In this document: positions 26,042 through 34,987 of the stretch, in pieces
How the letters are laid out: every line of letters starts with the position of its first letter
How positions within the stretch are numbered: position 1 is the stretch's first letter
Made by a program: the position numbers and the translations under genes
The notes under the pieces: model-generated
The model's database searches: none
Told to the model about the DNA's origin: nothing
The model's input: only the letters and a program-made list of their open reading frames with translations
Assembly (NCBI RefSeq): GCF_000430505.1
Contig: NZ_AUMD01000019.1
Coordinates: forward strand, 248,001 to 312,000
From: Eisenibacter elegans DSM 3317
Lineage (GTDB): Bacteria; Bacteroidota; Bacteroidia; Cytophagales; Microscillaceae
Direction of reading: 5' to 3'
DNA: 64,000 nt

Positions 26042-26368
26042 ATGGGTTTAAGCAAAACATCGGCTTTTTCTACAAACCAAAATCAGCTAGCAGCTTTGGC
26101 CAAGGCTTTGGCACACCCGGCAAGGATTGCCATTCTGGAAGTGTTGTTGAAGCGTCAATCCTGTGTCTGCGGAGAGATTGTGGAAGAGCTGCCCCTCTCA
26201 CAGGCCACTGTCTCACAACATCTCAAGGAGCTAAAAACAGTCGGGTTAATTCAGGGCGACATCGAAGGGACACGCATTTGCTACTGCATTCACCCTGAAG
26301 GCTGGCGGCAACTCCAACAAGTGTTGGGGCAATGGCTTGTACAGGCCGAATCCAATTGCTGTTCATAG
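26042..26368 (+). CDS. arsR: ArsR-family metalloregulatory repressor
   Basis: A 108-residue winged-helix repressor starting [16 protein letters not shown]. The DNA-binding helix is [21 protein letters not shown] and the metal-sensing pair lies in [11 protein letters not shown] (C41, C43), the place of the As(III)-binding ELCVCDL motif in classical ArsR; the C-terminal NCCS may add a third thiolate. It should release DNA on binding arsenite and derepress itself and arsM, which begins 53 bp downstream. ATG 26042 is preferred to 25949 because a candidate operator lies between them and the added residues are not family-like. Confidence 0.9.
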   Translation: MGLSKTSAFSTNQNQLAALAKALAHPARIAILEVLLKRQSCVCGEIVEELPLSQATVSQHLKELKTVGLIQGDIEGTRICYCIHPEGWRQLQQVLGQWLVQAESNCCS

Positions 26369-26421
26369 TGCTGTTTTCACGGTCAATTTTTATATTCTTA
26401 CAATTCAATCCCCCTAATTCT

Positions 26422-27267
26422 ATGGAAAATAACGAAGCCTTGAAGGCAATGGTGAAAGAGAAATACACCTTGATTGCCAACCAATCAAAAACTGAAAACG
26501 AAACCTCTTGTTGTGGTGTTGGTGGTTGTGCTACGGTAGATTATGCCGTTTTTGCCGAAAACTACCAAGATGTACAAGGTTACAATGCCGACGCTGACCT
26601 GGGGCTGGGTTGTGGCCTACCAACCGAGTTTGCACAGATCAACCTGGGAGATACCGTTCTTGACCTAGGCTCTGGTGCTGGCAACGACTGCTTTGTCGCC
26701 CGAGCCATTACTGGGGAAAGCGGAAAAGTGATTGGTGTAGATATGACAGAGACGATGATTGAGAAATCTCGTGTAAACGCCGAAAAACTAGGATTCAACA
26801 ACGTAGAGTTTCGTCTGGGAGACATCGAAAGGCTGCCCATTACAGCCAATACAATTGATGTGATTATCAGCAATTGTGTGCTCAACCTCGTTCCTGATAA
26901 GGCCAAGGCTTTTGCAGAAATGTATCGGGTGCTAAAACCTAGCGCTCATTTCAGTATCTCAGATGTTGTGCTACAAGGCACACTACCCGAAGGGCTACGC
27001 AATGATGCTGAGATGTATGCCGGCTGTGTATCAGGAGCTATCTCACAAACCGACTATCTGAAACTGCTGTCGCAGGCTGGGTTTGTGAATGTGCAGGTAC
27101 AAAAATCTCGGAAAATCAGTCTGCCTACAGAGATTTTGAGCCGTTATCTTGACAAAGAAGGCTTGGATAGTTATGCACAAAATGACTCCTTGGGTATTTA
27201 CAGCATTACGGTATACGGTCAAAAACCGGCTACCCAAACTTGTGCGCCAGATTCCGGCTGTTGTTAA
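26422..27267 (+). CDS. arsM: Arsenite S-adenosylmethionine methyltransferase
   Basis: The 281-residue class I methyltransferase starts MENNEALKAMVKEKY. The SAM-binding motif VLDLGSGAGND and the ArsM-specific cysteines are visible: C30-C31 and C36 in SCCGVGGCA, NCVLNLVPDK and YAGCVSGAIS. It methylates trivalent arsenic to mono-, di- and trimethyl forms in the cytoplasm. A C-terminal CAPDSGCC tail adds more thiols. It follows arsR and is likely repressed by it. No arsB/acr3, arsC or arsenic thioredoxin gene is present, so detoxification here seems to rest on methylation. The longer frame from 26332 would overlap arsR and is rejected. Confidence 0.92.
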   Translation: MENNEALKAMVKEKYTLIANQSKTENETSCCGVGGCATVDYAVFAENYQDVQGYNADADLGLGCGLPTEFAQINLGDTVLDLGSGAGNDCFVARAITGESGKVIGVDMTETMIEKSRVNAEKLGFNNVEFRLGDIERLPITANTIDVIISNCVLNLVPDKAKAFAEMYRVLKPSAHFSISDVVLQGTLPEGLRNDAEMYAGCVSGAISQTDYLKLLSQAGFVNVQVQKSRKISLPTEILSRYLDKEGLDSYAQNDSLGIYSITVYGQKPATQTCAPDSGCC

Positions 27268-27342
27268 TTATTATAGCCCGGCAACATTGGCTTGAGCTTG
27301 AGAATCAAACCAATCGTATCCAGTGAATTTTGATATACATTG

Positions 27343-27394
27343 GGCTCTTCTGCAACTTTGGCACACATCATACGTGTACCTCACGGAAGAGTCC
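27343..27394. repeat. Shortened ISL3-type MITE relic
   Basis: GGCTCTTCTGCAACTTTGGC at the left and TCACGGAAGAGTCC at the right are the ends of the 100-bp elements at 10176 and 14146, but only 52 bp apart; no target duplication is visible. It lies between arsM and the PepSY gene, which converge here. Confidence 0.55.
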
Positions 27395-27429
27395 TGATTT
27401 TGATTGGGGATGCCTAGAGGGCGGCTTTG

Positions 27430-28629
27430 TTAACGCACTTTTTTCCACCAAATAATAAAGCCCGTAATAGGCAAAGAGCATCCCACCAAGGAGACCAAGG
27501 CATAAAGTATGATGCCGGGCAGGCCTAGGAACTCTCCGGTATGGAGTGGTAACGATATTGCTACAAACTGTTTGTGTAAGGGTTTGTCTCGAAAAAGCTC
27601 GACAGCCTTAAGCTCCCCTTTTTTGTCAAAACTGATTTGATCGGGCAACATCGCCCCCAGCCAGTTGGTCGTATTGATTTTTTGGATGCTAAACCGAGGC
27701 TCTTTGTCATCGGGCAATTGTATGATTGTCGTAGCGTGGTAGTGAAGTTTTTGGTCAACCAAGCCCATCAGGCTGTCTAAAGAAATAGGGCGAAGGTCTT
27801 TCATTGTTTTTTTCTCCTCTTCTTTTTCCATCATCTCTTGCAATAGCAGCTCAAAATTATTAGAAATTTCTTCTTTGACAGCCTCTCCAGATATGGGTTT
27901 GCCCCCTAGGGCTACCAAAATACCGCTTTTCATCCAAGGATAGGTAACATAAAGTCCCGTCAGGGCAATAAAAAGCAACAACAGTAAGCTATAGAAGCCT
28001 AGTGTGTTGTGTAGGTCATAGTTGATACGGTAAAACTTTGCTCTCCAGTTGATGGTCAATCCAGCTTTGATGTTTTTCCATTTCCAACGTGCCGGCAACC
28101 ACAGCACAAGGCCAGATAGAAGCATAAAAACAAAAATCAGGATAGAAATACCCACGACCTGCTTCCCGATTTTGGTAATCAGTAATGTGCGATGGATATT
28201 GAGCACTACCTGAAAAAATCCGTCCATACTGCGGCTGCTGTGGCCTAGCTCCTCGGCGGTATAGGGGTTGAAATAACTCGTTTTGAGTATCCCTGATTCG
28301 TGGTTGAGGTAAGAGATACTGATGCTTTTATTTTTGGCGGCGGGCAACACCAAGGCCGTGATGCTGCTGCCCCGGCGTTCAAAAATAGCCTGTAATGTGT
28401 CTAAGGGAAGCGGCACAGCTTGTTTGGGTGCATCTACATAGACTTTGTGTCGGTTATATAGCTCTATGACAGGGTTTTTGAAGGCATAAATGCTGCCTGT
28501 AAGGCAAACAGCAAACACCACTACTGATGATAACAAACCAAGCCATAAATGTCCTATGGCCATAAAATATTTAAACCAAGATTCGTTTTTTCTCTTTTTT
28601 CTTAGCAAGGATTTAACTAATCGCTTCAT
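27430..28629 (-). CDS. PepSY-associated transmembrane protein (XusC/PiuB-like)
   Basis: A 399-residue inner-membrane protein with four main hydrophobic segments (about 24-50, 165-188, 220-242 and 370-394) and a periplasmic PepSY-type domain after the first (LPLDTLQAIFERRGSSITALVLPA). Conserved histidines IGHLWLGLLS, NIHRTLL, DLHNTLGFYS and LPLHTGEFLG are the haem- or metal-site histidines of the PepSY_TM family. Members (for example XusC of Bacteroides) serve siderophore-iron uptake, probably as a reductase or in iron release. It is the last gene of the TonB receptor operon; a 173-bp gap with palindromes precedes it. Confidence 0.85.
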   Translation of the reverse strand: MKRLVKSLLRKKRKNESWFKYFMAIGHLWLGLLSSVVVFAVCLTGSIYAFKNPVIELYNRHKVYVDAPKQAVPLPLDTLQAIFERRGSSITALVLPAAKNKSISISYLNHESGILKTSYFNPYTAEELGHSSRSMDGFFQVVLNIHRTLLITKIGKQVVGISILIFVFMLLSGLVLWLPARWKWKNIKAGLTINWRAKFYRINYDLHNTLGFYSLLLLLFIALTGLYVTYPWMKSGILVALGGKPISGEAVKEEISNNFELLLQEMMEKEEEKKTMKDLRPISLDSLMGLVDQKLHYHATTIIQLPDDKEPRFSIQKINTTNWLGAMLPDQISFDKKGELKAVELFRDKPLHKQFVAISLPLHTGEFLGLPGIILYALVSLVGCSLPITGFIIWWKKVR

Positions 28630-28703
28630 CGATTTTGGGTTGTAAATATTATTGTATAAGTGGTTATTTCAGCCAAAGCCCTAGGTTGCGGGTGTTTTCA
28701 AAA

Positions 28704-28723
28704 CCCACGGCCTAGGCCGTGGG
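28704..28723. repeat. 20-bp perfect palindrome between operon genes
   Basis: CCCACGGCCTAGGCCGTGGG is perfectly palindromic; TTTTCAAAA lies just left of it. It stands in the 173-bp gap between the Spy-like and PepSY genes and could be a processing or attenuation hairpin, or a relic of a repeat. Confidence 0.55.
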
Positions 28724-28802
28724 CTAAACCTGTAGAAAGCTTCTTTTTGATGCCAAAACAAGTTTGTTGTTGAGGTAGAGCTTATCCCAGCTTTCTGAAG
28801 GG

Positions 28803-29555
28803 CTATCGGCTGGCGGTTTGTTCTGCTTTGTCTTTCTTCTCTTTCTTGGGTTCTTCCTCGGCTCTTTCTGCTGGCTTTTGGTCTTTTACCAATTCTAAAA
28901 ACTTTGCATATTGAGCCTCAGAAAGCACTTTTTTCATTGCGCCTTTGCGCTCATCATCATATTTTAGCCAATACTCTTTTGCTAGCTCGCTGTTGCCATG
29001 ATAAATATCGTGGGCTTCGTGATAAGAGCGTTCAAAGGCGTTATTGACTGCTTCGAGCATTGCGGCTTGTTTTTCGTCGAGAGCCAGTTCCGTTTTGATC
29101 TTGCTGAGTAGCTCATCATTGTAACGGGGGCGCTTACGGGTGTTTTTGGCCATAAAGGCATTGTATTTTTCGAGCTGTGTATCGTTGAGAAATACAGCCA
29201 TATCCGCGGCTTGCTTCTTGCTGCGTTCTTCCATTTGTTTGAAAGCCTCCACACGGTCAAACTTTGCCCCTCCTGAAGTAGCAGCGGCACGGCTTTCTTC
29301 AGCAATTTTTTTGTATTTTTCTACAACTTCCTCAAATTGCTTTTCTTGTTCGGGATTGAGTGCCAATTCGGCTTTTAGCGCGGTGTAGTCTATCCCACGG
29401 CGGCGGTTGTTGTCGGCTGGTTTTTCGTTGTTGGCCGTGCTGGTGCTAGTTGTACTGTCGGTATTGTTATCGACTTGGTTGCTTTCTGAAGCACCACAAG
29501 AGGCCAAGAAGATGCCCGTGGCCAAGGCCAAGGCTGTTAAAATGTTTGTTTTCAT
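28803..29555 (-). CDS. Spy/CpxP-like periplasmic lipoprotein
   Basis: A 250-residue lipoprotein with lipobox LASC (C20), a low-complexity linker rich in Ser/Thr/Asn (about 22-52), and a helical region with four LTxxQ-like repeats: LALNPEQEKQFEE, FLNDTQLEKYNAF, LALDEKQAAMLEA and VLSEAQYAKFLEL. This spacing is the signature of Spy/CpxP/CnrX-type proteins, which bind unfolded proteins or metals. The tail is highly charged (EEEPKKEKKDKAE). It lies between the DUF4374 lipoprotein and the PepSY gene, where known Xus operons have none that I recall, so a role in metal or stress sensing linked to iron uptake is inferred. Confidence 0.75.
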   Translation of the reverse strand: MKTNILTALALATGIFLASCGASESNQVDNNTDSTTSTSTANNEKPADNNRRRGIDYTALKAELALNPEQEKQFEEVVEKYKKIAEESRAAATSGGAKFDRVEAFKQMEERSKKQAADMAVFLNDTQLEKYNAFMAKNTRKRPRYNDELLSKIKTELALDEKQAAMLEAVNNAFERSYHEAHDIYHGNSELAKEYWLKYDDERKGAMKKVLSEAQYAKFLELVKDQKPAERAEEEPKKEKKDKAEQTASR

Positions 29556-29673
29556 ATTTTTTGTGTTTGATAAAGTGATGACTGTTTTAGGAGAAAGGGT
29601 GATGCAGTACTCACCCTTTTGTTGCTTATTTCAAGAAATCACATCACAACCTAAAATCTTGACAAGCAGCTTC

Positions 29674-31008
29674 TTAGAAAATACCGATATAACGGTTGCC
29701 GGGCTTGTTGACAAGCTTAGCGCCTTTGGTAATGGCTCCTGTACGGCTGTTGATGATGTAAATATTGCCATCTTTGCCAATAGGCGTAATGGCAATGTAT
29801 ACCTCATCGCCATTGACCAAAATACCTTGGTATTGGCCGAAGTTAAGGTCGGCATCTTCAGGGATATCAACTTTGGTGGCTGTTCGGGCGTTGAGGTCTA
29901 GCCTAGCCACAAACCCTTGGTCGCTGTCGCCGTGGCTATAGAGTGCATAGGCAATACCATTGCCAGCATATCTCCAGCAGTCTACATAGACATTGCTGAC
30001 TCCTAGGGCGGTATTTAGGCTGAAAACATAGTTGTTGTCATACTCATTGTTCGCATTGATTTTGAGGATGTGTGAGCCTCTGTTCGAAGGCTCGCGTTGG
30101 GTAGCTTGGTAGATGTTGCCGTCTTCGGTAGTGAAACTGTTGAAGCTGCGGTAACCACTGCAATCGCCCTGCCCTACGGTAGAGGTGATGACGGTTGGGT
30201 TCTCGAGCGATGGATAATCTACAACCACAGATTTTGTACCGAGGCGCTGGAAATTACTCTCTGTTTGCCCTGTAGCGGGGTTACGCTTCTGCATCCAAGT
30301 ACCGATGATGAGCTTATTGCCGGCTTTGTTGAGCACCGGAGCGTCTAGGCGGAAGATGTTATGTCCTAATGCTTCTTCTTCGGCAGTCAGGGGGATTTGG
30401 TACTGCTTGTATCTGGAAATCAGCACATTTTGTAAGTCCAAGGCCAACACGGTAGCCGTACCACGATAGTATTGAAAGGTTCCACCGGGGTTGGCACCAT
30501 TGGGGGCATTGTTGGCAATGATATTGGCTACATTTACGGCTATACCGGTTTTATCGCCATCAAATAACTTTGCCCAGCGTGGCGAGGTACTGGCATACTG
30601 CGCAATGTTTACAGATACGTCCTCTTGGACAAAGTTGGCGCCACCATTGACCTTGTATCTTGAAAACTCGCCACCATTATCGCCGGTATAGGCGATGTTG
30701 AAAAGCGTATTGCCGTCTTCTGACGATTGTAGGCGGGCGGTGCGGTTTGATTTCACAGGGAAGCCATTGTCATAGACATTGATGGCAAAGTCAGGGTTAC
30801 GCGCATCTTCATAACTTACTGCATAGACCATCGTGCCGCCATTACCATCGCCGGGGGTGGTCTGCATCAGCGCACCGGCTACGGTAATCCAACGTTGTGT
30901 GTCGACGTTATTATCAGGATTGACGGACTCATTATTTTTATTGCAAGCAGCCAGCGACAGTAGCATCGCCGCACTCAAGGCAAGTGATTTGAGATAGTTG
31001 GTTTTCAT
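29674..31008 (-). CDS. DUF4374 surface lipoprotein (XusB-like siderophore-binding protein)
   Basis: The 444-residue lipoprotein has lipobox LAAC (C22) after MKTNYLKSLALSAAMLLS. The rest is beta-rich with repeating hydrophobic strands and Gly/Asn turns (GTMVYAVSYEDARNPDFAIN, TSPRWAKLFDGDKTGIAVNV, GIAYALYSHGDSDQGFVARLD), the style of a beta-propeller and of DUF4374. XusB, a DUF4374-type protein of Bacteroides, captures enterobactin-type siderophores at the surface and hands them to its TonB receptor. The TonB receptor gene ends 19 bp upstream, which supports the same role. The assignment rests on family and context; the ligand is not known. Confidence 0.8.
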   Translation of the reverse strand: MKTNYLKSLALSAAMLLSLAACNKNNESVNPDNNVDTQRWITVAGALMQTTPGDGNGGTMVYAVSYEDARNPDFAINVYDNGFPVKSNRTARLQSSEDGNTLFNIAYTGDNGGEFSRYKVNGGANFVQEDVSVNIAQYASTSPRWAKLFDGDKTGIAVNVANIIANNAPNGANPGGTFQYYRGTATVLALDLQNVLISRYKQYQIPLTAEEEALGHNIFRLDAPVLNKAGNKLIIGTWMQKRNPATGQTESNFQRLGTKSVVVDYPSLENPTVITSTVGQGDCSGYRSFNSFTTEDGNIYQATQREPSNRGSHILKINANNEYDNNYVFSLNTALGVSNVYVDCWRYAGNGIAYALYSHGDSDQGFVARLDLNARTATKVDIPEDADLNFGQYQGILVNGDEVYIAITPIGKDGNIYIINSRTGAITKGAKLVNKPGNRYIGIF

Positions 31009-31027
31009 ATAAAAACTAGATTTGTTA

Positions 31028-33448
31028 TTAAAAATTACTGATTGTGTAGTTCAATTTTAGATAAAAAGCTCTTCCTGGTTTTTGCACGGCGAAGTTGTCA
31101 TACACCTGCGCGTTGAGGATGTTTTTGGCATCAGCGCTGAGTACAAATTTTTTGTTAGGGAAAATATAATTCAGCCCTAGGTCGTGGATGTGTTGGCGCG
31201 GCGTACGGAAGTCTTCTATCAGTAGCCAAGTAGTATAAAACCGCTCTACAAAGCCAAAGCTATAATAGAAGTTGATGGTGGAGCGCTCGGCGATAAGGTT
31301 GTGTAGGGCGTATTGCAGGCTTGCATTGACGGTGAAAAAAGGCTCGTTGGGGAGTTGTCTGTTGTAATGGTCGTATACTCGTCCGTTGGGGTCTTTTTCC
31401 ATATTGAAGACAGCATTGAATTTAGAGAAATTTACCACTACGTTTAGGTTTTTATTGTAGGTATAGAATAATTCTCCCTCAAAACCAATGGCCTTGGTTT
31501 TACCTAAGTTTTCGAAAGGGTTGGTTTGGATGGCATCGTTGAGTCTGGGGTTGATTTGCTGCACGATTTTGTCCCTTGTGTCTCTCAAAAAACCTGTAGC
31601 ATTTAGCGACACTTTGTGGTTTCCGGCGATATAGGGGCCAAATTTGAATCCTGCATTGAGGTTGTTGCTTTGTTCGGCAGAGAGATTGATGTTTTCTGTG
31701 ATATTATCCGCAGGGCTTCCAAAAATCTCCTCTTCGGAGGGCATTCTGATGGCTTTTTCGGCAGAAGCCAAGACCATCCACTTGCGGGTAATGGCATAAG
31801 AAACAGCCACCCCATACCCAAGTGCGGCGCGGGAGTTGCTCATTCGGTTTTCTTGCCGGGTAGGCTGCCCGTCTACATTGACCAACACCGGATTCATACG
31901 GCTGATACTTTGTTGGTAATATTTGGCAAAAAAGCTTGTTTTGAGACTATTGCGAAGCGTGGTCGTTTCGTATGCCAGCGAGGTGATGTTTTTCTGCAAG
32001 TCTCTTGTTCCGATGAAGTCTCGCTCAGCCATACTCCGCATCTGATCTTGTTCTCTTCTATCAATGGTATAGAAAATATGATTCAGTACAATCCTATGGT
32101 GGCTATTGAAATCATAATTGAGCCCTACACGAAATGTTGCCACATTTCTGTTGATATGATTAATGGTAGGTGCGCCTTGTTGCGCGCCAGAGGGTCTCAA
32201 AATAGGGTCTCCATTGAGCCCGATGCTTCTTTCTCCAAACCAATTGTAGTTCCAGCGAACGGTATCATTGACTACTTGGTGGCGTTGGCTGTACATTCCC
32301 GAAAATGTAAGCTCAAGTCCTTTGGTCAATACATCGGCTTTTCGGTAGTTCATCGTCAGCACCTGCGCCTGTGAAGTACTGAAGCGACCCATATACGGGA
32401 TAGACATATACATCCCGTGTTGGATTTCCTTGTGATCATCAGAAGCATTGAAACCGATGAAAAACTGGTCGGCCCATTTGACATCCGTGAACCCCAGCTC
32501 TACTTGGCCACCAATGGCGCGATAGGCATCATTGAAGCGCCGTGCACGCACATACTCGTAACGGCCATTGGGCAAAATATTCCTGACAAACTTCCCCCAA
32601 ACTTCATAGTCATTGTCCGAATGGTTGTAAAAAGCTGAGACCTTTACAGCAAAGCCTGTTTTTTCGTTTCGAAACATCCCACTGAGATGGCTCTGAAGGG
32701 TATTGAAAGAACCATAAGACACCGAAGCCGTCAAATTATTGCGTAGATTTTGCTTCAATACCACATTGATAGCGCCCCCCAAGGCATCGTCGGCCAAGTG
32801 TGCGGGCACAACCCCTTTGTAGACTTCTATGCGTTCTATCAGCGCTGGAGGGATGCTGTTGAGGCTAAATGAAGGGCCATAGGTATTGAGCGGAATGCCA
32901 TCAATAAAAATCCTGATAGAGTGCCCCGACATCCCATTGAGGTTGTAGTTTACCGCTGAGCCCAGCCCCCCATTTTGGCGTACACGTATCCCAACACTTC
33001 TATCGAGCAGCTCATTTGTTTGTATGTTTCTGATTCCGGCTTCCTTGGTCTCTATTACATTGGCCGCAAAGCCGCTTGTTTCGATGATTTTCTTTTCTGA
33101 CTCTGCCTCTACTACTACCTCACTGAGTACTCGCGCCTCCGCTTTTTTGAATACCAAGGGCAGGCTGACCAACTCGCTACCTACACTGAGGGTATAGCGT
33201 TGCTTCTGAATTTCTAGGCTGCTGACTTCTACTTCGTAGTAACCATAGGGCACTTCTTTGATTTCATACCTTCCTTCTCCATCTGATAAGGCATATTTTT
33301 TTATTGGGTGAACAATCACGGTTGCGTAAGCTACCGGAGAGCCATCTTCGAAGCTCAACCTACCCGAAATCTTGGCGCTTTGCCCAAAGCAAACAGTATG
33401 TAAAAATAGACTTAAGATATAAAATATCAGAATGATGCCCCTTTTCAT
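31028..33448 (-). CDS. TonB-dependent receptor (XusA-like siderophore receptor)
   Basis: An 806-residue outer-membrane receptor: signal peptide (to about CFGQ, residue 23), carboxypeptidase-regulatory-like domain (about 27-100), plug (about 120-230) with IFIDGIPLNTYG and IERIEVYKGVVPAHLADDALGGAINVV, and a barrel ending in FYLKLNYTISNF. The C-terminus and shorter length set it apart from SusC; it belongs with FecA/FepA-like siderophore receptors. It heads a minus-strand operon with DUF4374, Spy-like and PepSY genes. A promoter fits at 33472. Regulation by Fur is expected; a CTGATAATCAG palindrome lies at 33542-33552 upstream, but this is not a clear Fur box. Confidence 0.92.
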   Translation of the reverse strand: MKRGIILIFYILSLFLHTVCFGQSAKISGRLSFEDGSPVAYATVIVHPIKKYALSDGEGRYEIKEVPYGYYEVEVSSLEIQKQRYTLSVGSELVSLPLVFKKAEARVLSEVVVEAESEKKIIETSGFAANVIETKEAGIRNIQTNELLDRSVGIRVRQNGGLGSAVNYNLNGMSGHSIRIFIDGIPLNTYGPSFSLNSIPPALIERIEVYKGVVPAHLADDALGGAINVVLKQNLRNNLTASVSYGSFNTLQSHLSGMFRNEKTGFAVKVSAFYNHSDNDYEVWGKFVRNILPNGRYEYVRARRFNDAYRAIGGQVELGFTDVKWADQFFIGFNASDDHKEIQHGMYMSIPYMGRFSTSQAQVLTMNYRKADVLTKGLELTFSGMYSQRHQVVNDTVRWNYNWFGERSIGLNGDPILRPSGAQQGAPTINHINRNVATFRVGLNYDFNSHHRIVLNHIFYTIDRREQDQMRSMAERDFIGTRDLQKNITSLAYETTTLRNSLKTSFFAKYYQQSISRMNPVLVNVDGQPTRQENRMSNSRAALGYGVAVSYAITRKWMVLASAEKAIRMPSEEEIFGSPADNITENINLSAEQSNNLNAGFKFGPYIAGNHKVSLNATGFLRDTRDKIVQQINPRLNDAIQTNPFENLGKTKAIGFEGELFYTYNKNLNVVVNFSKFNAVFNMEKDPNGRVYDHYNRQLPNEPFFTVNASLQYALHNLIAERSTINFYYSFGFVERFYTTWLLIEDFRTPRQHIHDLGLNYIFPNKKFVLSADAKNILNAQVYDNFAVQKPGRAFYLKLNYTISNF

Positions 33449-33471
33449 ATATTATCTATGATTTGATGGGG

Positions 33472-33503
33472 TAAAGTTATTTGTTATTTTTAATCAGTCC
33501 AAA
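33472..33503 (-). promoter_or_regulatory. Promoter of the TonB receptor operon
   Basis: On the minus strand TTTG (33500-33503), 20 bp, TAACTTTA (33472-33479) matches the consensus at all but the last base of the -7 box, about 25 bp before the start codon. Confidence 0.5.
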
Positions 33504-33899
33504 TAAATCACTTAAAAAGTTTAAACACTGAAGTTAAGTATCTGATAATCAGCTATAACAAACTGGCTACAAATACGGTCTGTCCTCATTCGCATTGATA
33601 CCGATTATTGAGACACAGCACACCGACAACAATCGACTTTTGTACTAAAGAAAGATTAGTTTGGGTATTTTATGAAAATACAAAATGAATAAAATAAAAA
33701 AATTGATTGCAAAATGCAACCGATTGTCTAATTCAGTTAGCCGCTTAACTACTTTCGAGTTGAGGGATAAGTTTGACTAGCAGGGAGCGTAGAAGCCTCT
33801 TATTGCCCCAGAACAGCAGATTGTCTCCAGTGCTATTGCGTGGTTGGGCTGCCTGGCAGTGTGTCCTCTGAGTAAAACAAGCGCCGACTTCCTAGTAAT
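33504..33899. other. Non-coding region upstream of the TonB receptor
   Basis: Besides the palindrome CTGATAATCAG (33542-33552) I see no gene, repeat or RNA. The 33504-33720 part is A/T-rich; 33735-33890 is more balanced and has a short open minus-strand frame (GDNLLFWGNKRLLRSLLVKL) without a start codon, possibly a gene relic. Confidence 0.35.
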
Positions 33900-34631
33900 T
33901 TACAACCGTCTCAGCTTTATTTCAGGATGAAAATACAAGGAGAGCAGCTCATTGCTCCAAGCCAAGGCCACGTGTACGCCGAAGGCAATCCAGATAGTGC
34001 CTGTATAAAAAGTAAGCCAGCTCAGAATAATCCCTAAAGGCACGGCTCCTATTGTTTCTTTAATGCCCTTGGGGATATGGGCAATGGCATAAATACACGC
34101 ATTGAGGGCAATGGCAGGCACCGCACCCAAAAGGCTGACCGTACCGAAGAGCAAAAACCCCCGAAACAACAATTCATATGCAAACAAGTACGCTGCCCAG
34201 CTCAACAAGCTGCTCACCAGCAGTCCTGCCGACCAGTTGGGCTCGCGTATCTGCGGGTACATCGCCAGGTTGTCGGGTTTGCGGGCGTTGCCCAAGTTGA
34301 TGAGCAGTACGACTGCCGACAGCCCCACAGTCCAATAAAGCGATACATCAAGGTTGATGAAGGACAAGCCATAATCAGCGGCTGTTTTGGGGATGAGCAA
34401 AAAATTGACCGTAATAGGCACGATACCCATCCAAAAAACACCCAAATACCGCTGTACCAACACCTGATATACTTGGGCACGCGCCCCAAAGCGCCCTTCC
34501 AAGTAGCGTCGTAAGGCTGTCGATTCGGCCATAAAAAAATAAGCCACATAGCCCAGAGTTACGTGAATCATCATCAGGACAAACTCAGTGTCTTGGGTTT
34601 GCCAAATAACGGGAGTGTGTGGAGTAGGCAT
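33900..34631 (-). CDS. CPBP-family intramembrane metalloprotease-like protein
   Basis: A 243-residue membrane protein with about six or seven hydrophobic helices. The CPBP (Rce1/Abi) motifs are present in order: YELLFRGFLL (Glu-x3-Arg; the first of the usual two Glu is Tyr), NACIYAIAHIPKG (the His of motif 2) and HVALAWSNE (His and Asn of motifs 3/4). Rce1 cleaves CAAX proteins; bacterial relatives are linked to bacteriocin immunity, protein secretion or are unknown. Most catalytic residues being present, activity is possible. It stands alone, with no bacteriocin-like gene beside it. Confidence 0.75.
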   Translation of the reverse strand: MPTPHTPVIWQTQDTEFVLMMIHVTLGYVAYFFMAESTALRRYLEGRFGARAQVYQVLVQRYLGVFWMGIVPITVNFLLIPKTAADYGLSFINLDVSLYWTVGLSAVVLLINLGNARKPDNLAMYPQIREPNWSAGLLVSSLLSWAAYLFAYELLFRGFLLFGTVSLLGAVPAIALNACIYAIAHIPKGIKETIGAVPLGIILSWLTFYTGTIWIAFGVHVALAWSNELLSLYFHPEIKLRRL

Positions 34632-34987
34632 CGTTTGTTGGGAGGAGTACTAAAAATCTGGCTGCAAAATAACAAACCTCTTCCAAAAAACATCACTTGT
34701 CTGCTAGATATTCAAACTAGGGCTAAATCTTGGTGTACCCTCTTGTAAGCCCCCTAGTTTGCTATACTCATGTATATGTAACTAGACCATAGGGGAAAAC
34801 TCTATAATAAATAATAAGCCAACTCAAAATAAGAGGAAAGACATAACAAGGAGACTAAAACAAGGCTAAGTTTCTAAATTCAAGATTAAAATGATTATCC
34901 GTTATTTAAAAATATGATAACTAATGTGTTAAAGCTCCTTCTTTATGACTAAATTCCGCCAAATCAATACATACACTTAATACCCTC
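34632..34987. other. A/T-rich intergenic region without recognised feature
   Basis: No open frame with sensible codon use, hairpin or repeat was found here. Confidence 0.4.

Noticed and set aside
31616-32374. 252-codon plus-strand frame within the TonB receptor gene
   Set aside because: Antisense to a clear barrel domain, with no recognisable motif or promoter.
33735-33890. Possible transposase or gene relic upstream of the TonB receptor
   Set aside because: Short peptides such as GDNLLFWGNKRLLRSLL can be read, but none matches a family I can name, so no feature is claimed.
34140-34200. CPBP protein as a bacteriocin immunity system
   Set aside because: No small double-glycine peptide or peptide exporter lies near, so only the general family is called.
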